Assembly: GCF_027925145.1 (NCBI RefSeq)
Contig: NZ_AP027130.1
Span: 496,001 to 560,000 of the forward strand
Source: Thermodesulfomicrobium sp. WS
GTDB taxonomy: Bacteria; Desulfobacterota; Desulfovibrionia; Desulfovibrionales; Desulfomicrobiaceae
Length of the DNA: 64,000 nt
Direction of reading: 5' to 3'
The translations under genes were made by a program, and so were the position numbers. The notes below the pieces were generated by a model, which was not told the origin of the DNA, searched no databases, and saw only the letters and a program-made list of their open reading frames with translations. Shown here piece by piece: positions 8,851 to 18,824 of the stretch (the first letter of the stretch is position 1; each line of letters begins with the position of its first letter).

Positions 8851-9793
8851 GAGAATCCTCCTTGGTGGCGCGCAGGATCTGCAGGGCGCCTGCGGCAATC
8901 CCGGCGAGGGGGGCGGCAAGGATGGCGCGTGTCAGGCGTTCTTCCTCATGGAACGGGTTGGGCACGGACTGCAGGTGGGGCCGTCCTGGTCCGGTGGCGA
9001 TGGCGGCATTGAGTACATCAAAGGGCACTGGAGAGACATAGATGGTATTGGTGCCGCCGTTTTCGTGCTCGCCGTAGAGGAATCCATGCATGGACTCGGC
9101 CAGTTGGTGCGCTTTTTCCACAATGGCCTGTCGGGGACCGATGGTTTGCACGTCGTAGGGACAGGCTTCGATACAGGCCGGGAGCGCGCCTTCGGCAATG
9201 CGGTTCCAGCAGCGGTCGCATTTGTACATGACCCCGTTGCCGGCGTAGGCAGGAAGGATGTCGAGATAGAGCCCCACGCCGGTTTGGCGCTCGGGAATAT
9301 GCCAGGGGCACACCGCTTTGCACTTGGCGCCGCCGAGGCAGATCTGGTCATTGATGCGCACAATGCCATTGGCCTGCTTGAAGGCCGCACCCCACGGGCA
9401 CAGATTGGCGCAAGGGGGATTGGTACAGTGCAGGCACCTGCGGGGGATGTGGATTTCAAAGGGCTGATCGTTATAGGTTCCGGTGGCGGTTTGGATGAAA
9501 AGCCAATTGTACGGCGTGAGCCGGTCGTCCACCTGGCGCCGTTCGGACCAATCCGCCACCTGCACCCGGCCTTGGGGGTACATCTTGGGGAAGGGTTGGG
9601 TAGGGCGGGGATATTTGGCTTGGTTGGCCTCCCGGCAGGCCTCCACGCAGGAGCCGCATCCCACGCATCGAGAGAGGTCGAGCATGGTGGCGAGTTCTTC
9701 TCCGGCTGCTGCGGCCTCGCTGGTCCCAGGAAGCATCGAGAGCGCGGCGCTCGCCCCCAGCCACTGAAAAAATGTCCGTCGGGAAATGCCCAT
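8837..9793 (-). CDS. Tat-exported four-cluster ferredoxin subunit (DmsB/NrfC type)
   Basis: An electron-transfer subunit of 318 residues. The N-terminus has a twin-arginine signal (SRRTFFQWLG, then a hydrophobic stretch and an Ala-rich cleavage region). Four cysteine sets follow: CVGCGSCVEAC, CLHCTNPPCANLCPWGA, CLGGAKCKAVCPW and CDRCWNRI...CIEACPYD, the DmsB/NrfC pattern for four clusters. A hydrophobic C-terminal segment (AILAAPLAGIAAGALQIL) may anchor it. The start at 9793 follows CTGGAGGACTCT. It should pass electrons in the periplasm between the octahaem cytochrome and the cytochrome b of the same operon. Confidence 0.88.
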   Translation of the reverse strand: MGISRRTFFQWLGASAALSMLPGTSEAAAAGEELATMLDLSRCVGCGSCVEACREANQAKYPRPTQPFPKMYPQGRVQVADWSERRQVDDRLTPYNWLFIQTATGTYNDQPFEIHIPRRCLHCTNPPCANLCPWGAAFKQANGIVRINDQICLGGAKCKAVCPWHIPERQTGVGLYLDILPAYAGNGVMYKCDRCWNRIAEGALPACIEACPYDVQTIGPRQAIVEKAHQLAESMHGFLYGEHENGGTNTIYVSPVPFDVLNAAIATGPGRPHLQSVPNPFHEEERLTRAILAAPLAGIAAGALQILRATKEDSHEDK

Positions 9794-9856
9794 AGAGTCC
9801 TCCAGAAAAAAAATCAGGGCCACGGATAGCCATGGCCCTGGGGGTGTCAAGGATGC

Positions 9857-10495
9857 CTAGCGTCGGGCGGCCCGTTCCCAATCCGCGACTTCGTGTTCGT
9901 CCACCTCTTCCCAGCCGCTGATCATGGCCGCGATGTGGCTGGTGAGGGTGTGGCCGGTGGTGGTCATGTAGATGTGGATGATGACAAAGGAGAGGATGCC
10001 GAAGGCGCAGGCCAGGTGGATGAGGGCAATGGTTCGCAAGCCGAGGAAGGTGAGTCCCCACACGGCCCAGTCGTTATAGAGATAGTAGAGAAGGCCGGTG
10101 CCCATCTGCAGGGTGAGCAGCACTGCGGTGAGCGCCAGGTAGGTCAGCCGCTGCAACGGGTTGTGTTTGGCTTCTTTGGTCTTCTGCACAGGGTGGGGTT
10201 TTCCCTGGAAGATGCCGGAGGTGTAGTAGCGCACGACTTCCCAGAGCTTTTTGCTGGTAGGAATGTACTGCTTCCACTCTCCGGTGGTGAAGACCCAGAA
10301 GATGATGAAGGCAAAAAGCACCACCCAGCCAAATCCAAAGGCGTTGTGGATCCGTACCGCAGTATGGAAGCCGAGCAGGCTGTAGGTTCCATGGACTTCG
10401 AATCCGGTCAGGAGCAGGACGAAGATGATGATGGCCTGCAGCCAGTGCCAGAAGCGTTCGAAGCGTGTGTAGAGGTAGATTTTGGTTTTCGCCAT
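9857..10495 (-). CDS. Cytochrome b561-like membrane subunit
   Basis: A 212-residue di-haem cytochrome b of the Ni-Fe hydrogenase/b561 type. There are four transmembrane segments (about 17-37, 50-70, 115-137, 145-170), with histidines at expected positions: FWHWLQ near the start of helix 1, RIHNAFG, LIHLACAFG and VIIHIYMTTTGH. It would exchange electrons with the menaquinone pool and the Fe-S or octahaem partners. The gene lies 9 bp after the octahaem gene and 63 bp before the Fe-S gene. No paired catalytic molybdoenzyme or hydrogenase subunit is present nearby. Confidence 0.88.
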   Translation of the reverse strand: MAKTKIYLYTRFERFWHWLQAIIIFVLLLTGFEVHGTYSLLGFHTAVRIHNAFGFGWVVLFAFIIFWVFTTGEWKQYIPTSKKLWEVVRYYTSGIFQGKPHPVQKTKEAKHNPLQRLTYLALTAVLLTLQMGTGLLYYLYNDWAVWGLTFLGLRTIALIHLACAFGILSFVIIHIYMTTTGHTLTSHIAAMISGWEEVDEHEVADWERAARR

Positions 10496-10504
10496 GGGAT
10501 CCTC

Positions 10505-12100
10505 CTAGCGCTTGAGAGAAGCGATGAAACGGCCAAGGCCGTGGAGCGCGACGCCGATCACCGAGATGATCACCAGTGCCCAACCGCCGGTATCCAATGC
10601 CTGCACCCGATCGCGGGCGGGCATGTACACCCCCTGGATATGGCGGAGGCGGCCTTGGGCGCTATGGCACTCGGTGCATGCAAGCACCTGCTCCTTGGGC
10701 GCGACCATGTGGGTGATGGGGAAGACGTATTCGGTATCCACGAAATCGAACTGTCCGCTGTAGGGGAGGCCGTTGTACTCCTGGCCAAGAGCGATGGCCT
10801 TGCCCCAGTCGAAGTCCGCCCAATACGCCCCGGAGCCTTTGGGGCCAAAGAGTTTGGGGATGACCATGGTTTTGTTGACCTTGTCATACGGACTCCGGCC
10901 GGTGTGGATTTTGAAGGGGAAGATGCGGGATTTCGGGTCATTGGGGCTGCCTTCAGGCCAGCTCAGGCGGACGGGCTTCGTGGGGTCGATGGGGTCCTTG
11001 GCTGTGGTGCCTTTGATGGAACCGTTGTACCAAGCGTAGTAAGGGGGAACGTTTTTGCGCCACACGAAGCTCCCTTTTTTGGGATCGTAGTCATCCTTGC
11101 CGAATGCATCCTTGTGGATGGGACGCTCCTTGTCGCCGGCCAGGGACCAATCCCAATGCATTTTGGTGGGAAGCGCCCGGGCAAAGGTGGGGATGTGGCA
11201 GCTTTGGCAGGCCACTTTGTCGGTGTGGTCGTTGGCCTTGGCATGGGCCTTGTGCGGCGTGTGTCCGTGGCAGGACTCGCAGCTGATCTTGGCGGCAAGG
11301 TCATCCTCGAGCAGACTTTTGCGCTCCGTAACGGCCGGGGTGGCATACACCCGGCCCGCGATGTGGTGGGCGCGGGTGGAATGACAGCGGCTGCAGGTAA
11401 AGTTTTGGCCATCGAGGCCCATGTGGACGTCAAGGGCCTTGTTGGGATTGGTCATGGAAGAATCGAGGTCGCCGTGCTTCACGCCGTCTCCGCCACCGCC
11501 GTAGAAGTGGCAAGCGCCACAATTGCGGCGGCTGGGTTTTCCCACAGACTGGGCCACTTTGGTGTAGTCCGGTGGCAGGATTTCCTTGCCCTCAAAGGGC
11601 GTGGGTTCGGTGGCGGGGTAGCCGCCTTTGGTGGGGAACTTGACGTAGGTCCCGGTCTGTTCGTGGCAGACGAGACAATCGATGGCCTCCACATTGGAGA
11701 AATCGAAGTTTTTGTTCATCCAGCCGTAACCGGCGTGGCAGGAGGTGCATCGCGGCTCGTTTGCACCCAAGGCGATGCAGAAGTTGTTGACGGTCAGGCG
11801 GCCTTTGCCCGTGATGCCGCGCGAATCGGCCGGATCGGCCCATGTCCAGTGGATCGTCTTGTGGAATTGGATCCCGGCCTGGTTGTGGCAGGAGAGGCAG
11901 GCGCGGGTGACCTCCTCGGGTTTGGTAAATGGCTGTTTGAGGATGGGGTGTTGGGAGTGGTCCGCGGTGATCCAGGCCTTGGGATCCTCTTTGGTGGCCT
12001 GGCGGGCCAGGATGCGGCCTGGTGCCTGTTCGTCAGCCTCCGCCCCCCAGGCAGAGGCGGTCCATGTCAGGACCAGAATCAGGACGAAGGGACGAAGCAT
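10505..12100 (-). CDS. Octahaem c-type cytochrome (OTR family)
   Basis: A periplasmic multihaem cytochrome of 531 residues with a signal peptide (residues 1-19, ending SAWGA) and exactly eight CxxCH motifs: CLSCH, CTSCH, CLVCH, CGACH, CSRCH, CESCH, CQSCH and CTECH. A C-terminal transmembrane helix (WALVIISVIGVALHGLG) would anchor it. Size and haem count fit the octahaem family named after Shewanella OTR, which reduces tetrathionate, nitrite and hydroxylamine in vitro. The physiological substrate is unknown, and with its membrane partners it could work as an oxidase or a reductase. The start at 12100 has AAGGAGG, overlapped by a long inverted repeat. Confidence 0.88.
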   Translation of the reverse strand: MLRPFVLILVLTWTASAWGAEADEQAPGRILARQATKEDPKAWITADHSQHPILKQPFTKPEEVTRACLSCHNQAGIQFHKTIHWTWADPADSRGITGKGRLTVNNFCIALGANEPRCTSCHAGYGWMNKNFDFSNVEAIDCLVCHEQTGTYVKFPTKGGYPATEPTPFEGKEILPPDYTKVAQSVGKPSRRNCGACHFYGGGGDGVKHGDLDSSMTNPNKALDVHMGLDGQNFTCSRCHSTRAHHIAGRVYATPAVTERKSLLEDDLAAKISCESCHGHTPHKAHAKANDHTDKVACQSCHIPTFARALPTKMHWDWSLAGDKERPIHKDAFGKDDYDPKKGSFVWRKNVPPYYAWYNGSIKGTTAKDPIDPTKPVRLSWPEGSPNDPKSRIFPFKIHTGRSPYDKVNKTMVIPKLFGPKGSGAYWADFDWGKAIALGQEYNGLPYSGQFDFVDTEYVFPITHMVAPKEQVLACTECHSAQGRLRHIQGVYMPARDRVQALDTGGWALVIISVIGVALHGLGRFIASLKR

Positions 12101-12109
12101 CGCTACCTC

Positions 12110-12166
12110 CTTGCGTTGAATGGAACAGGATGATTGTTCCGTATTCTTCCTGTTCAGCAACGCAAG
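12110..12166 (-). promoter_or_regulatory. Inverted repeat abutting the octahaem gene RBS
   Basis: Stem one is CTTGCGTTG/CAACGCAAG (12110-12118 with 12158-12166, 9 bp). Stem two is GAACAGGA/TCCTGTTC (12123-12130 with 12148-12155, 8 bp). Small unequal internal loops lie between. On the minus strand the hairpin ends in CAACGCAAG, whose last bases form the start of AAGGAGG, so part of the Shine-Dalgarno is paired. It may act as a translational switch, an operator, or a rho-type end for the upstream chemoreceptor mRNA; no T-run follows. Confidence 0.55.
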
Positions 12167-12188
12167 CGTTGGAGCGATTTGGTCCGTT

Positions 12189-13715
12189 TTAGGCGGTGCG
12201 GGAGATTTCGTGCATGCGGGCGATGATGGAGTGGATGCGTGCCGCCAGCTCTGCAAGGCTGGTGACTGCCTTGGCGGATTCTTCCATGGCGGTGGTGCTT
12301 TGCTGCGCCGAATCCGCAAGGCTGCGGCCGATGGTGTCGAGTCCCGCGCTGGCCTCGGCTTGCTGGGCGGCCGCCATGGCGATGTCGCCCAGATAATCAG
12401 CGATATTGGTGACTTGAGTGGTCAATTCGGCGAGCATGGTTTGGCTGTGGGCCACGAGCTCGGAGCCTTGGGTAATGGTGGTGGCGGCTTCGTCGGTGGC
12501 TTTTTGGTTGGCGAGCACCCCGTGCTGCACCGCCGCGATGGAACTGCGCACATCGTTGGTGGCCTGGACGGTTTTTTCCGCCAGCTTGCGCACCTCGTCC
12601 GCCACGACGGCAAAGCCTCGGCCGGCGTCTCCGGCGCGGGCGGCTTCGATGGCTGCGTTGAGCGCCAGCAGATTGGTTTGATCCGCGATGTCTTCGATGA
12701 CTTGGATGATGGAGCCGATGGTCATGGCCTGCTGCGCCAGGGCGTGCATGCCCTGACGCAAGGCGTTTGCCTGGCCGAGGACGCCGTCCATGGCGTGTTG
12801 GGCTTCGTTCAGGGTCGCGGCACAGTCTCGAGCCTTGCGCTCGGTGGCGGCCCCCAGGTCTTGGGCCGTTCGGGTATTGGCGCCGATGGCCCGGGCCGAG
12901 CTCGCCAGTTGCTGCGTGGATGTCGCCATGGCCTCGCTGTGCTGCTGTTGGCTGCGGGCCACGGCCGAGGCCTCTTCGATCTGGGCGGAAAGCTCCTCGG
13001 CGGCCGAAGCCAGGGTGGCGCCCACCTCGGTGGAGGCTGCGATGAGCTCGGCAAGGGCGGCGTGCTGCTCACGCAAACGCTGCGAGGCCTTTTTGGCCTC
13101 GGTCATATCGAGATAGATGCACATGCCGCCGAGCAGGCGGCCGGCGCTGTCGTAAAGAGGATAGACATTGGCCAGCACATGGCGTTCGCTGCCCTTATGG
13201 CCGCGGATGGTGACCTCCAGGTTGCGGAAGACTTCTCCGGTGGCCATGGCCTTGCCCACGGCGGTGGAGCGGCTCGGGTCGTTGTAGAAGATCTCCGCGA
13301 GCGTTCGGCCCAGCTGGGCTTCGGGCGGAGTATCGATTTCGAGCATCTCCATGGTGGCGGCATTGGTGGCTACGGCCCGTTCTTTGGGGTCCACCAGAAG
13401 GAACGGCATGGGCAGGCCCTGGATGATCCCTTGGCGGAGTCCGGTCTCCATGCGCAAGCAGTTTTCCACCTGGCCCAAGGCGCTGGCCAGTTGCGGGGAA
13501 ATCCGCAGCCCTTGAGGCATGGTGTGCTCGCGGACCAGAGCGTCCAGCGCCGCGGCAAGGGCACGGTGCCCTCGGCCCTCGGCCCACGCGGCTTCCAGGG
13601 CCATCAGCAGGGCCGCAAACATGCCGGCCAGGGTGAGTTGGGGGGTGGACCCGATTCCGGCTGCAAGCATGCTCGCGATGAGGACGGCGGTCATGCCAAG
13701 AAGACGTGCGCGCAT
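12189..13715 (-). CDS. Methyl-accepting chemotaxis protein with PAS domain
   Basis: A 508-residue chemoreceptor. Two hydrophobic segments near the N-terminus (about residues 5-45) anchor it with essentially no periplasmic domain. A PAS domain follows at about residues 90-210 ([14 protein letters not shown], then [15 protein letters not shown]). The C-terminal half is the cytoplasmic MCP coiled coil with the highly conserved hairpin tip ([19 protein letters not shown], then [15 protein letters not shown]). It therefore senses an internal signal such as redox or a small ligand and signals to CheA/CheW. AAGGAGG precedes the ATG. No other chemotaxis gene adjoins it. Confidence 0.92.
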   Translation of the reverse strand: MRARLLGMTAVLIASMLAAGIGSTPQLTLAGMFAALLMALEAAWAEGRGHRALAAALDALVREHTMPQGLRISPQLASALGQVENCLRMETGLRQGIIQGLPMPFLLVDPKERAVATNAATMEMLEIDTPPEAQLGRTLAEIFYNDPSRSTAVGKAMATGEVFRNLEVTIRGHKGSERHVLANVYPLYDSAGRLLGGMCIYLDMTEAKKASQRLREQHAALAELIAASTEVGATLASAAEELSAQIEEASAVARSQQQHSEAMATSTQQLASSARAIGANTRTAQDLGAATERKARDCAATLNEAQHAMDGVLGQANALRQGMHALAQQAMTIGSIIQVIEDIADQTNLLALNAAIEAARAGDAGRGFAVVADEVRKLAEKTVQATNDVRSSIAAVQHGVLANQKATDEAATTITQGSELVAHSQTMLAELTTQVTNIADYLGDIAMAAAQQAEASAGLDTIGRSLADSAQQSTTAMEESAKAVTSLAELAARIHSIIARMHEISRTA

Positions 13716-13838
13716 CGTTTCCCTCCTTGATGACGAACCTTGCCTACCCTAAAGCGACGTGCCCGGGCAAGCTGAAGGGGCCTGCGGAAGGCGGAGCGAT
13801 GTGTCTTCCGCCCGCGTGACCGCGAAGATGCGCAGCGC

Positions 13839-15326
<1,488 letters not shown>

Positions 15327-15330
<4 letters not shown>

Positions 15331-16274
15331 GGATGTCCCTCCACCAGCGCGGCGGCTTTGGGGTAGCGCGGCGGCCGGGATGGCAGCAGGCCGCCGTTGC
15401 GGAAGATCATCATGGCCACCATGGCCGCCCCGAAGACCAACATACGGTACTGGGCAAAGTCGCGGAAGAGTTCGGGCAGGCCAACGAGCAAAAAGGCGCC
15501 GAGGAGCACCCCCAAGATATTTCCGGAACCACCGAGAATGACGATGGTAAAGAGGACGACAGATTCCCAGAACGTGAAGGATTCTGGAGAGATGATCGTC
15601 ATTTTCGCGGCAAAGATGGTGCCGGTCATGCCCGCCCATACCGCGCCGATGACAAAGGCCGCCAGCTTGTAGCCTGCCACGTCGATGCCGCTGCCTGCAG
15701 CCGCGGTTTCATCTTCCTTGATGTAGCGCAGGGCCCTTCCGAAGCGGGAGAGCTCCAAGCGGCGGAAGAGAAAGACGCTGACGCCTGTCAGTATCCAGAT
15801 GAGGTAGAAAAAATGCATGGGCTTGGAAAGTTTGAAACCCAAGAGCATGGGGCGGGCAATGCCGAAGATGCCGTTGGCCCCGCCGGTGATGCCAAAGACA
15901 TTGTTGATGAGGGCAATGCGCACGATCTCCACCATGCCGATGGTGACGATGAGCAGATAGTCTCCCCGCAGGTGGATGATGGGCCGCGCCACCAGGGCGG
16001 CGAAGATGCCTGCCAGAAGCCCGGCCACCGGCATGGTCCAGAGCACCGGCACGCCGTACACCGTGTTGAGGATGGCGGTGGTGTAGGCGCCAACGGCATA
16101 GAAGGCGGCGTGCCCCATGTGGAAGAGCCCGGCCAGGCCCAAGATGACATTGAGGCTCAAGGCCAGGATGGCGTAGAGCCCGACGTTGTTGAGCACGTCG
16201 GTCCAGTAGGTGTCGAGAATCAGCGGGCATACGGCCAGCAGGGCGGCCACGGCCCACGGTACGATGCGGTTCAT
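15327..16274 (-). CDS. livM: Branched-chain amino acid ABC transporter, permease LivM
   Basis: A 315-residue permease with about nine or ten hydrophobic helices and the LivM signature around GLAGLFHMGHAAFYAVGAYT. The start at 16274 overlaps the livH stop by 4 bp. The open frame extends upstream of this point, but only as overlap with livH and without a ribosome binding site. Confidence 0.93.
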
Positions 16275-17176
16275 ACTTTCTCCGCGACCCGTTCGCCCAG
16301 GATGCCTGTGGGGCGAACGATGAGAATGAGGATGAGCACGCAAAAGGCGATGGCGTCCTTCCAGGCAATGGAAATATATGCCGCGCCCAAGGCCTCGATA
16401 ACGCCGAGGAGGAGTCCTCCGAGCATGGCGCCGGGGATGTTGCCGATGCCGCCGAGAATGGCGGCGGTAAAGGCCTTGAGGCCATAAATCCAGCCCATGG
16501 TGAAATTGATCTGGCCGTAGTAGAGCCCCACCATGAGCCCTGCCGCGCCGCCGAGGGCCGGACCGATGCAGAACACCAGCATGATGACCCGGTCCACGTT
16601 GATCCCCATGAGGCGCGCGGCCCCCTGATCAATGGCTGCGGCCCGGATGGCGGTGCCGATCTTGGTCTTGTGGATGAAGACATAGAGCCCGGCCATGAGG
16701 GCCAGAGAGGCGGCGAAGAGCAAGAGACGGATGAGCGGGATCTCGAGGCCGAAGAAAGGGACCGTGGTTTTGGGCAGGACGTCGTGGGGATAGACCTGAA
16801 ATCTCGCCCCGTACACCAGCATGACGGCGTTTTGGAAAAAGATGGAGGCCCCCAGGGCCGAGACCACGGCGGATAGGCGCGGCGAGTGGCGTAGCGGCTT
16901 GTAGGCCACGCGCTCGAGGAGCACGCCGATGACGGCCACCAGCCCCATGACCAAGAGCACCAGAACCCCCACCCCGGCCAAGGGGCCGAGTTTGTCGAAG
17001 AGTCCGAGGCTCGTGAGCAGCGTCAGGCCCAGGTACGCACCAATGGTGAAGAGGTCGCCATGGGCGAAGTTGATGAGCTTGAGCACTCCGTACACCATGG
17101 TGTAGCCGAGGGCCACCAGCGCATAGATGCCGCCGACGGCCAGGCCATTGGTGAGCTGTTGGATGAATTCTTCCAT
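16271..17176 (-). CDS. livH: Branched-chain amino acid ABC transporter, permease LivH
   Basis: A 301-residue inner-membrane permease with about eight helices and the family motif GYTMVYGVLKLINFAHGDLF near the N-terminus. It forms the channel heterodimer with LivM. It lies 51 bp after livK, and that gap holds a strong hairpin. Confidence 0.94.
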   Translation of the reverse strand: MEEFIQQLTNGLAVGGIYALVALGYTMVYGVLKLINFAHGDLFTIGAYLGLTLLTSLGLFDKLGPLAGVGVLVLLVMGLVAVIGVLLERVAYKPLRHSPRLSAVVSALGASIFFQNAVMLVYGARFQVYPHDVLPKTTVPFFGLEIPLIRLLLFAASLALMAGLYVFIHKTKIGTAIRAAAIDQGAARLMGINVDRVIMLVFCIGPALGGAAGLMVGLYYGQINFTMGWIYGLKAFTAAILGGIGNIPGAMLGGLLLGVIEALGAAYISIAWKDAIAFCVLILILIVRPTGILGERVAEKV

Positions 17177-17192
17177 GCCACGATCCTTGGGT

Positions 17193-17218
17193 CGGGGAGG
17201 GCCATACGGCCCTCCCCG
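17193..17218 (-). terminator. Intercistronic hairpin between livK and livH
   Basis: A perfect 11-bp GC-rich stem (CGGGGAGGGCC at 17193-17203 with GGCCCTCCCCG at 17208-17218) and a 4-nt loop. No T-run follows on the minus strand. Such hairpins after a binding-protein gene commonly stabilise or attenuate the message, so the binding protein is made in excess over the permeases. That role is inferred. Confidence 0.6.
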
Positions 17219-17227
17219 TTTGGTGCG

Positions 17228-18355
17228 TTAGGGCAGAAGCTTGAAGGCCCCGGTCTCGTCCACTTGGTAGATGCGGTAGAGATCGCCCACGCGGTCGCCC
17301 TTGGCATTGAAGGAAATGGGACCGGTGAGGCCCGGGAAGTCTTTGAGCTTGGTCTTGAGGTAGGCGGCGATGTCTTCACCCTTGGTGGAGCCGCCCTTGG
17401 CGATGGCTTCCGTCAGCACGCGGTAGGCGTCGCCGGCCAACACCGCCCACACCGAGCCCGGCTGGCTGCCGTAGGCCTGCTTGTAGGCGGCAAGAAAGGC
17501 CTTGGCCTCCGGGGTGTCCAGGTCTGCGGGTACAGGCGGAGAGAGGAAAAGGAATCCGGCCGCAGCCTTGGCACCAGCGATCTTCACCAGGTCGGGGTTG
17601 TTGGTGGCATCCCCGCCCATCATGGGCACGTCCCAGCCCATCTCCATCTTTTGTTTGAGGAGCAAGCCGGCTTCAGGGTAGTAGCCGGTAAAGAACACGA
17701 AGTCCGGACCGGCGCCTTTCATCTTGGTGAGGATGGCGTTGTAGTCCCGCTCCCCCGGGGTGAGGGCGTCGAAGAAGACGATCTTGGCACCCTGGGCTTC
17801 CAGGAGCGCCTTAGTCTCGTCGGCCAAACCCTTGGCGTAGGAGGTGTTGTCGTGGAGGATGGCGATCTTCTTGGCGCCCTTGGCAAGGATGGTCTTGGCC
17901 GCCACTTTGCCCTGCTCGTCATCGCGGGGGCTGGTGCGCAAGAAGAGCGGCAGCCCCTTTTCCGTGAGGCGGATGGCGGTGGAGCCGGTGGCCACCTGCA
18001 CGATGCCTGCTTCGTTGTAGATGCCTTGCGAGGCTTCGGTCACCGAGGAGCCGTAGGTGCCGATGACGGCCACGATGCCCTGACTGACGAGCTTGTTGGC
18101 CGCCAAGGCGGCCTGGCGCGGATCGCCGCCGTCGTCTTCGGTGATGATTTCCACCTGCATGCCACCAATGCCGCCGGCCTTGTTGGTCTCTTTGGCCAAG
18201 AGCTCGACGATCTGTTTCATGTCCTGACCTTCGCTGGCCCAAGAGCCGGTGAGCGGGCACATAAGGCCGATGCGGACGGTTTTGGCCATTGCCGACCCCG
18301 CGCCGATACACAGAAGCAGCGCGAGGCAGCCACACAGGATGTGAAAACGTTTCAT
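17228..18355 (-). CDS. livK: Branched-chain amino acid ABC transporter, binding protein
   Basis: A periplasmic binding protein of 375 residues with a classic signal peptide (basic MKRFH, hydrophobic core, SAMA cleavage). The mature part has the type-1 periplasmic fold seen in LivJ/LivK, with GLMCPLTGSWASEGQDMKQI and AVIGTYGSSVTEASQGIYN. The exact ligand cannot be read from sequence; relatives bind leucine, other aliphatic amino acids, or amides. The start at 18355 is set by CCAAGGAGG. First gene of livKHMGF. Confidence 0.92.
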   Translation of the reverse strand: MKRFHILCGCLALLLCIGAGSAMAKTVRIGLMCPLTGSWASEGQDMKQIVELLAKETNKAGGIGGMQVEIITEDDGGDPRQAALAANKLVSQGIVAVIGTYGSSVTEASQGIYNEAGIVQVATGSTAIRLTEKGLPLFLRTSPRDDEQGKVAAKTILAKGAKKIAILHDNTSYAKGLADETKALLEAQGAKIVFFDALTPGERDYNAILTKMKGAGPDFVFFTGYYPEAGLLLKQKMEMGWDVPMMGGDATNNPDLVKIAGAKAAAGFLFLSPPVPADLDTPEAKAFLAAYKQAYGSQPGSVWAVLAGDAYRVLTEAIAKGGSTKGEDIAAYLKTKLKDFPGLTGPISFNAKGDRVGDLYRIYQVDETGAFKLLP

Positions 18356-18824
18356 GCGGACCTCCTTGGGGTTTGGGAAAATGCGTTTCTGCCACCTATG
18401 CAGCCGGAATGCTCCGGAAGACACCCAAATGATCCTGTTTTCCGCCAAGGTCCGTAGAGGATCCGGGGAAAAAAAATCAATTTGTTTCCCAAAAAGGAAA
18501 ATTTGTTCGGAAAAAACCGTGTTTGTCCGCAGCGTCGGCGGCGATAGACGATCTATTTTAGAGTATTGTTCTTTTTTGATCGGTTTTTGGGTGGATTTTT
18601 TGAATAGAATTCATGAAGTGCGGAGAATGGGCGGGGTCTTGGCGAAGGGCCTCTGGCGGGCGCAGTGCGGATTCTTTGGGGAGAAGGCGGCGCGGATATT
18701 TTTTCAAAATTGAAAAACATGCTGGTGCGATGCAGGCCAGAGGAGGACTCCGGGCGCGATGGTCGGACTGGGGCGCAGACGCCCCCCTGACCGCAGGGGG
18801 CGGCCAGGGGGGGCGGTAGGGGGC
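18356..18824. other. Non-coding gap between livK and putA
   Basis: A 469-bp stretch with no convincing gene. It must hold the livK promoter (minus strand); TAAAAT on the minus strand near 18553-18558 is a possible -10, but its -35 is poor. Near putA there is a short GC hairpin (CCCCCTG/CAGGGGG, about 18784-18800) without a T-run. An AT palindrome, TTTTTCAA-AA-TTGAAAAA, sits at about 18700-18717. The middle part (18460-18610) is AT-rich with A and T runs. Confidence 0.6.

Noticed and set aside
10505-12100. Calling the octahaem cytochrome a tetrathionate reductase
   Set aside because: The name of the family comes from an in vitro activity of the Shewanella protein; sequence alone does not identify the substrate.
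13780-13815. Short hairpin after livF as a terminator
   Set aside because: GCGGAAG/CTTCCGC pairs over 7 bp but no T-run follows on the minus strand.
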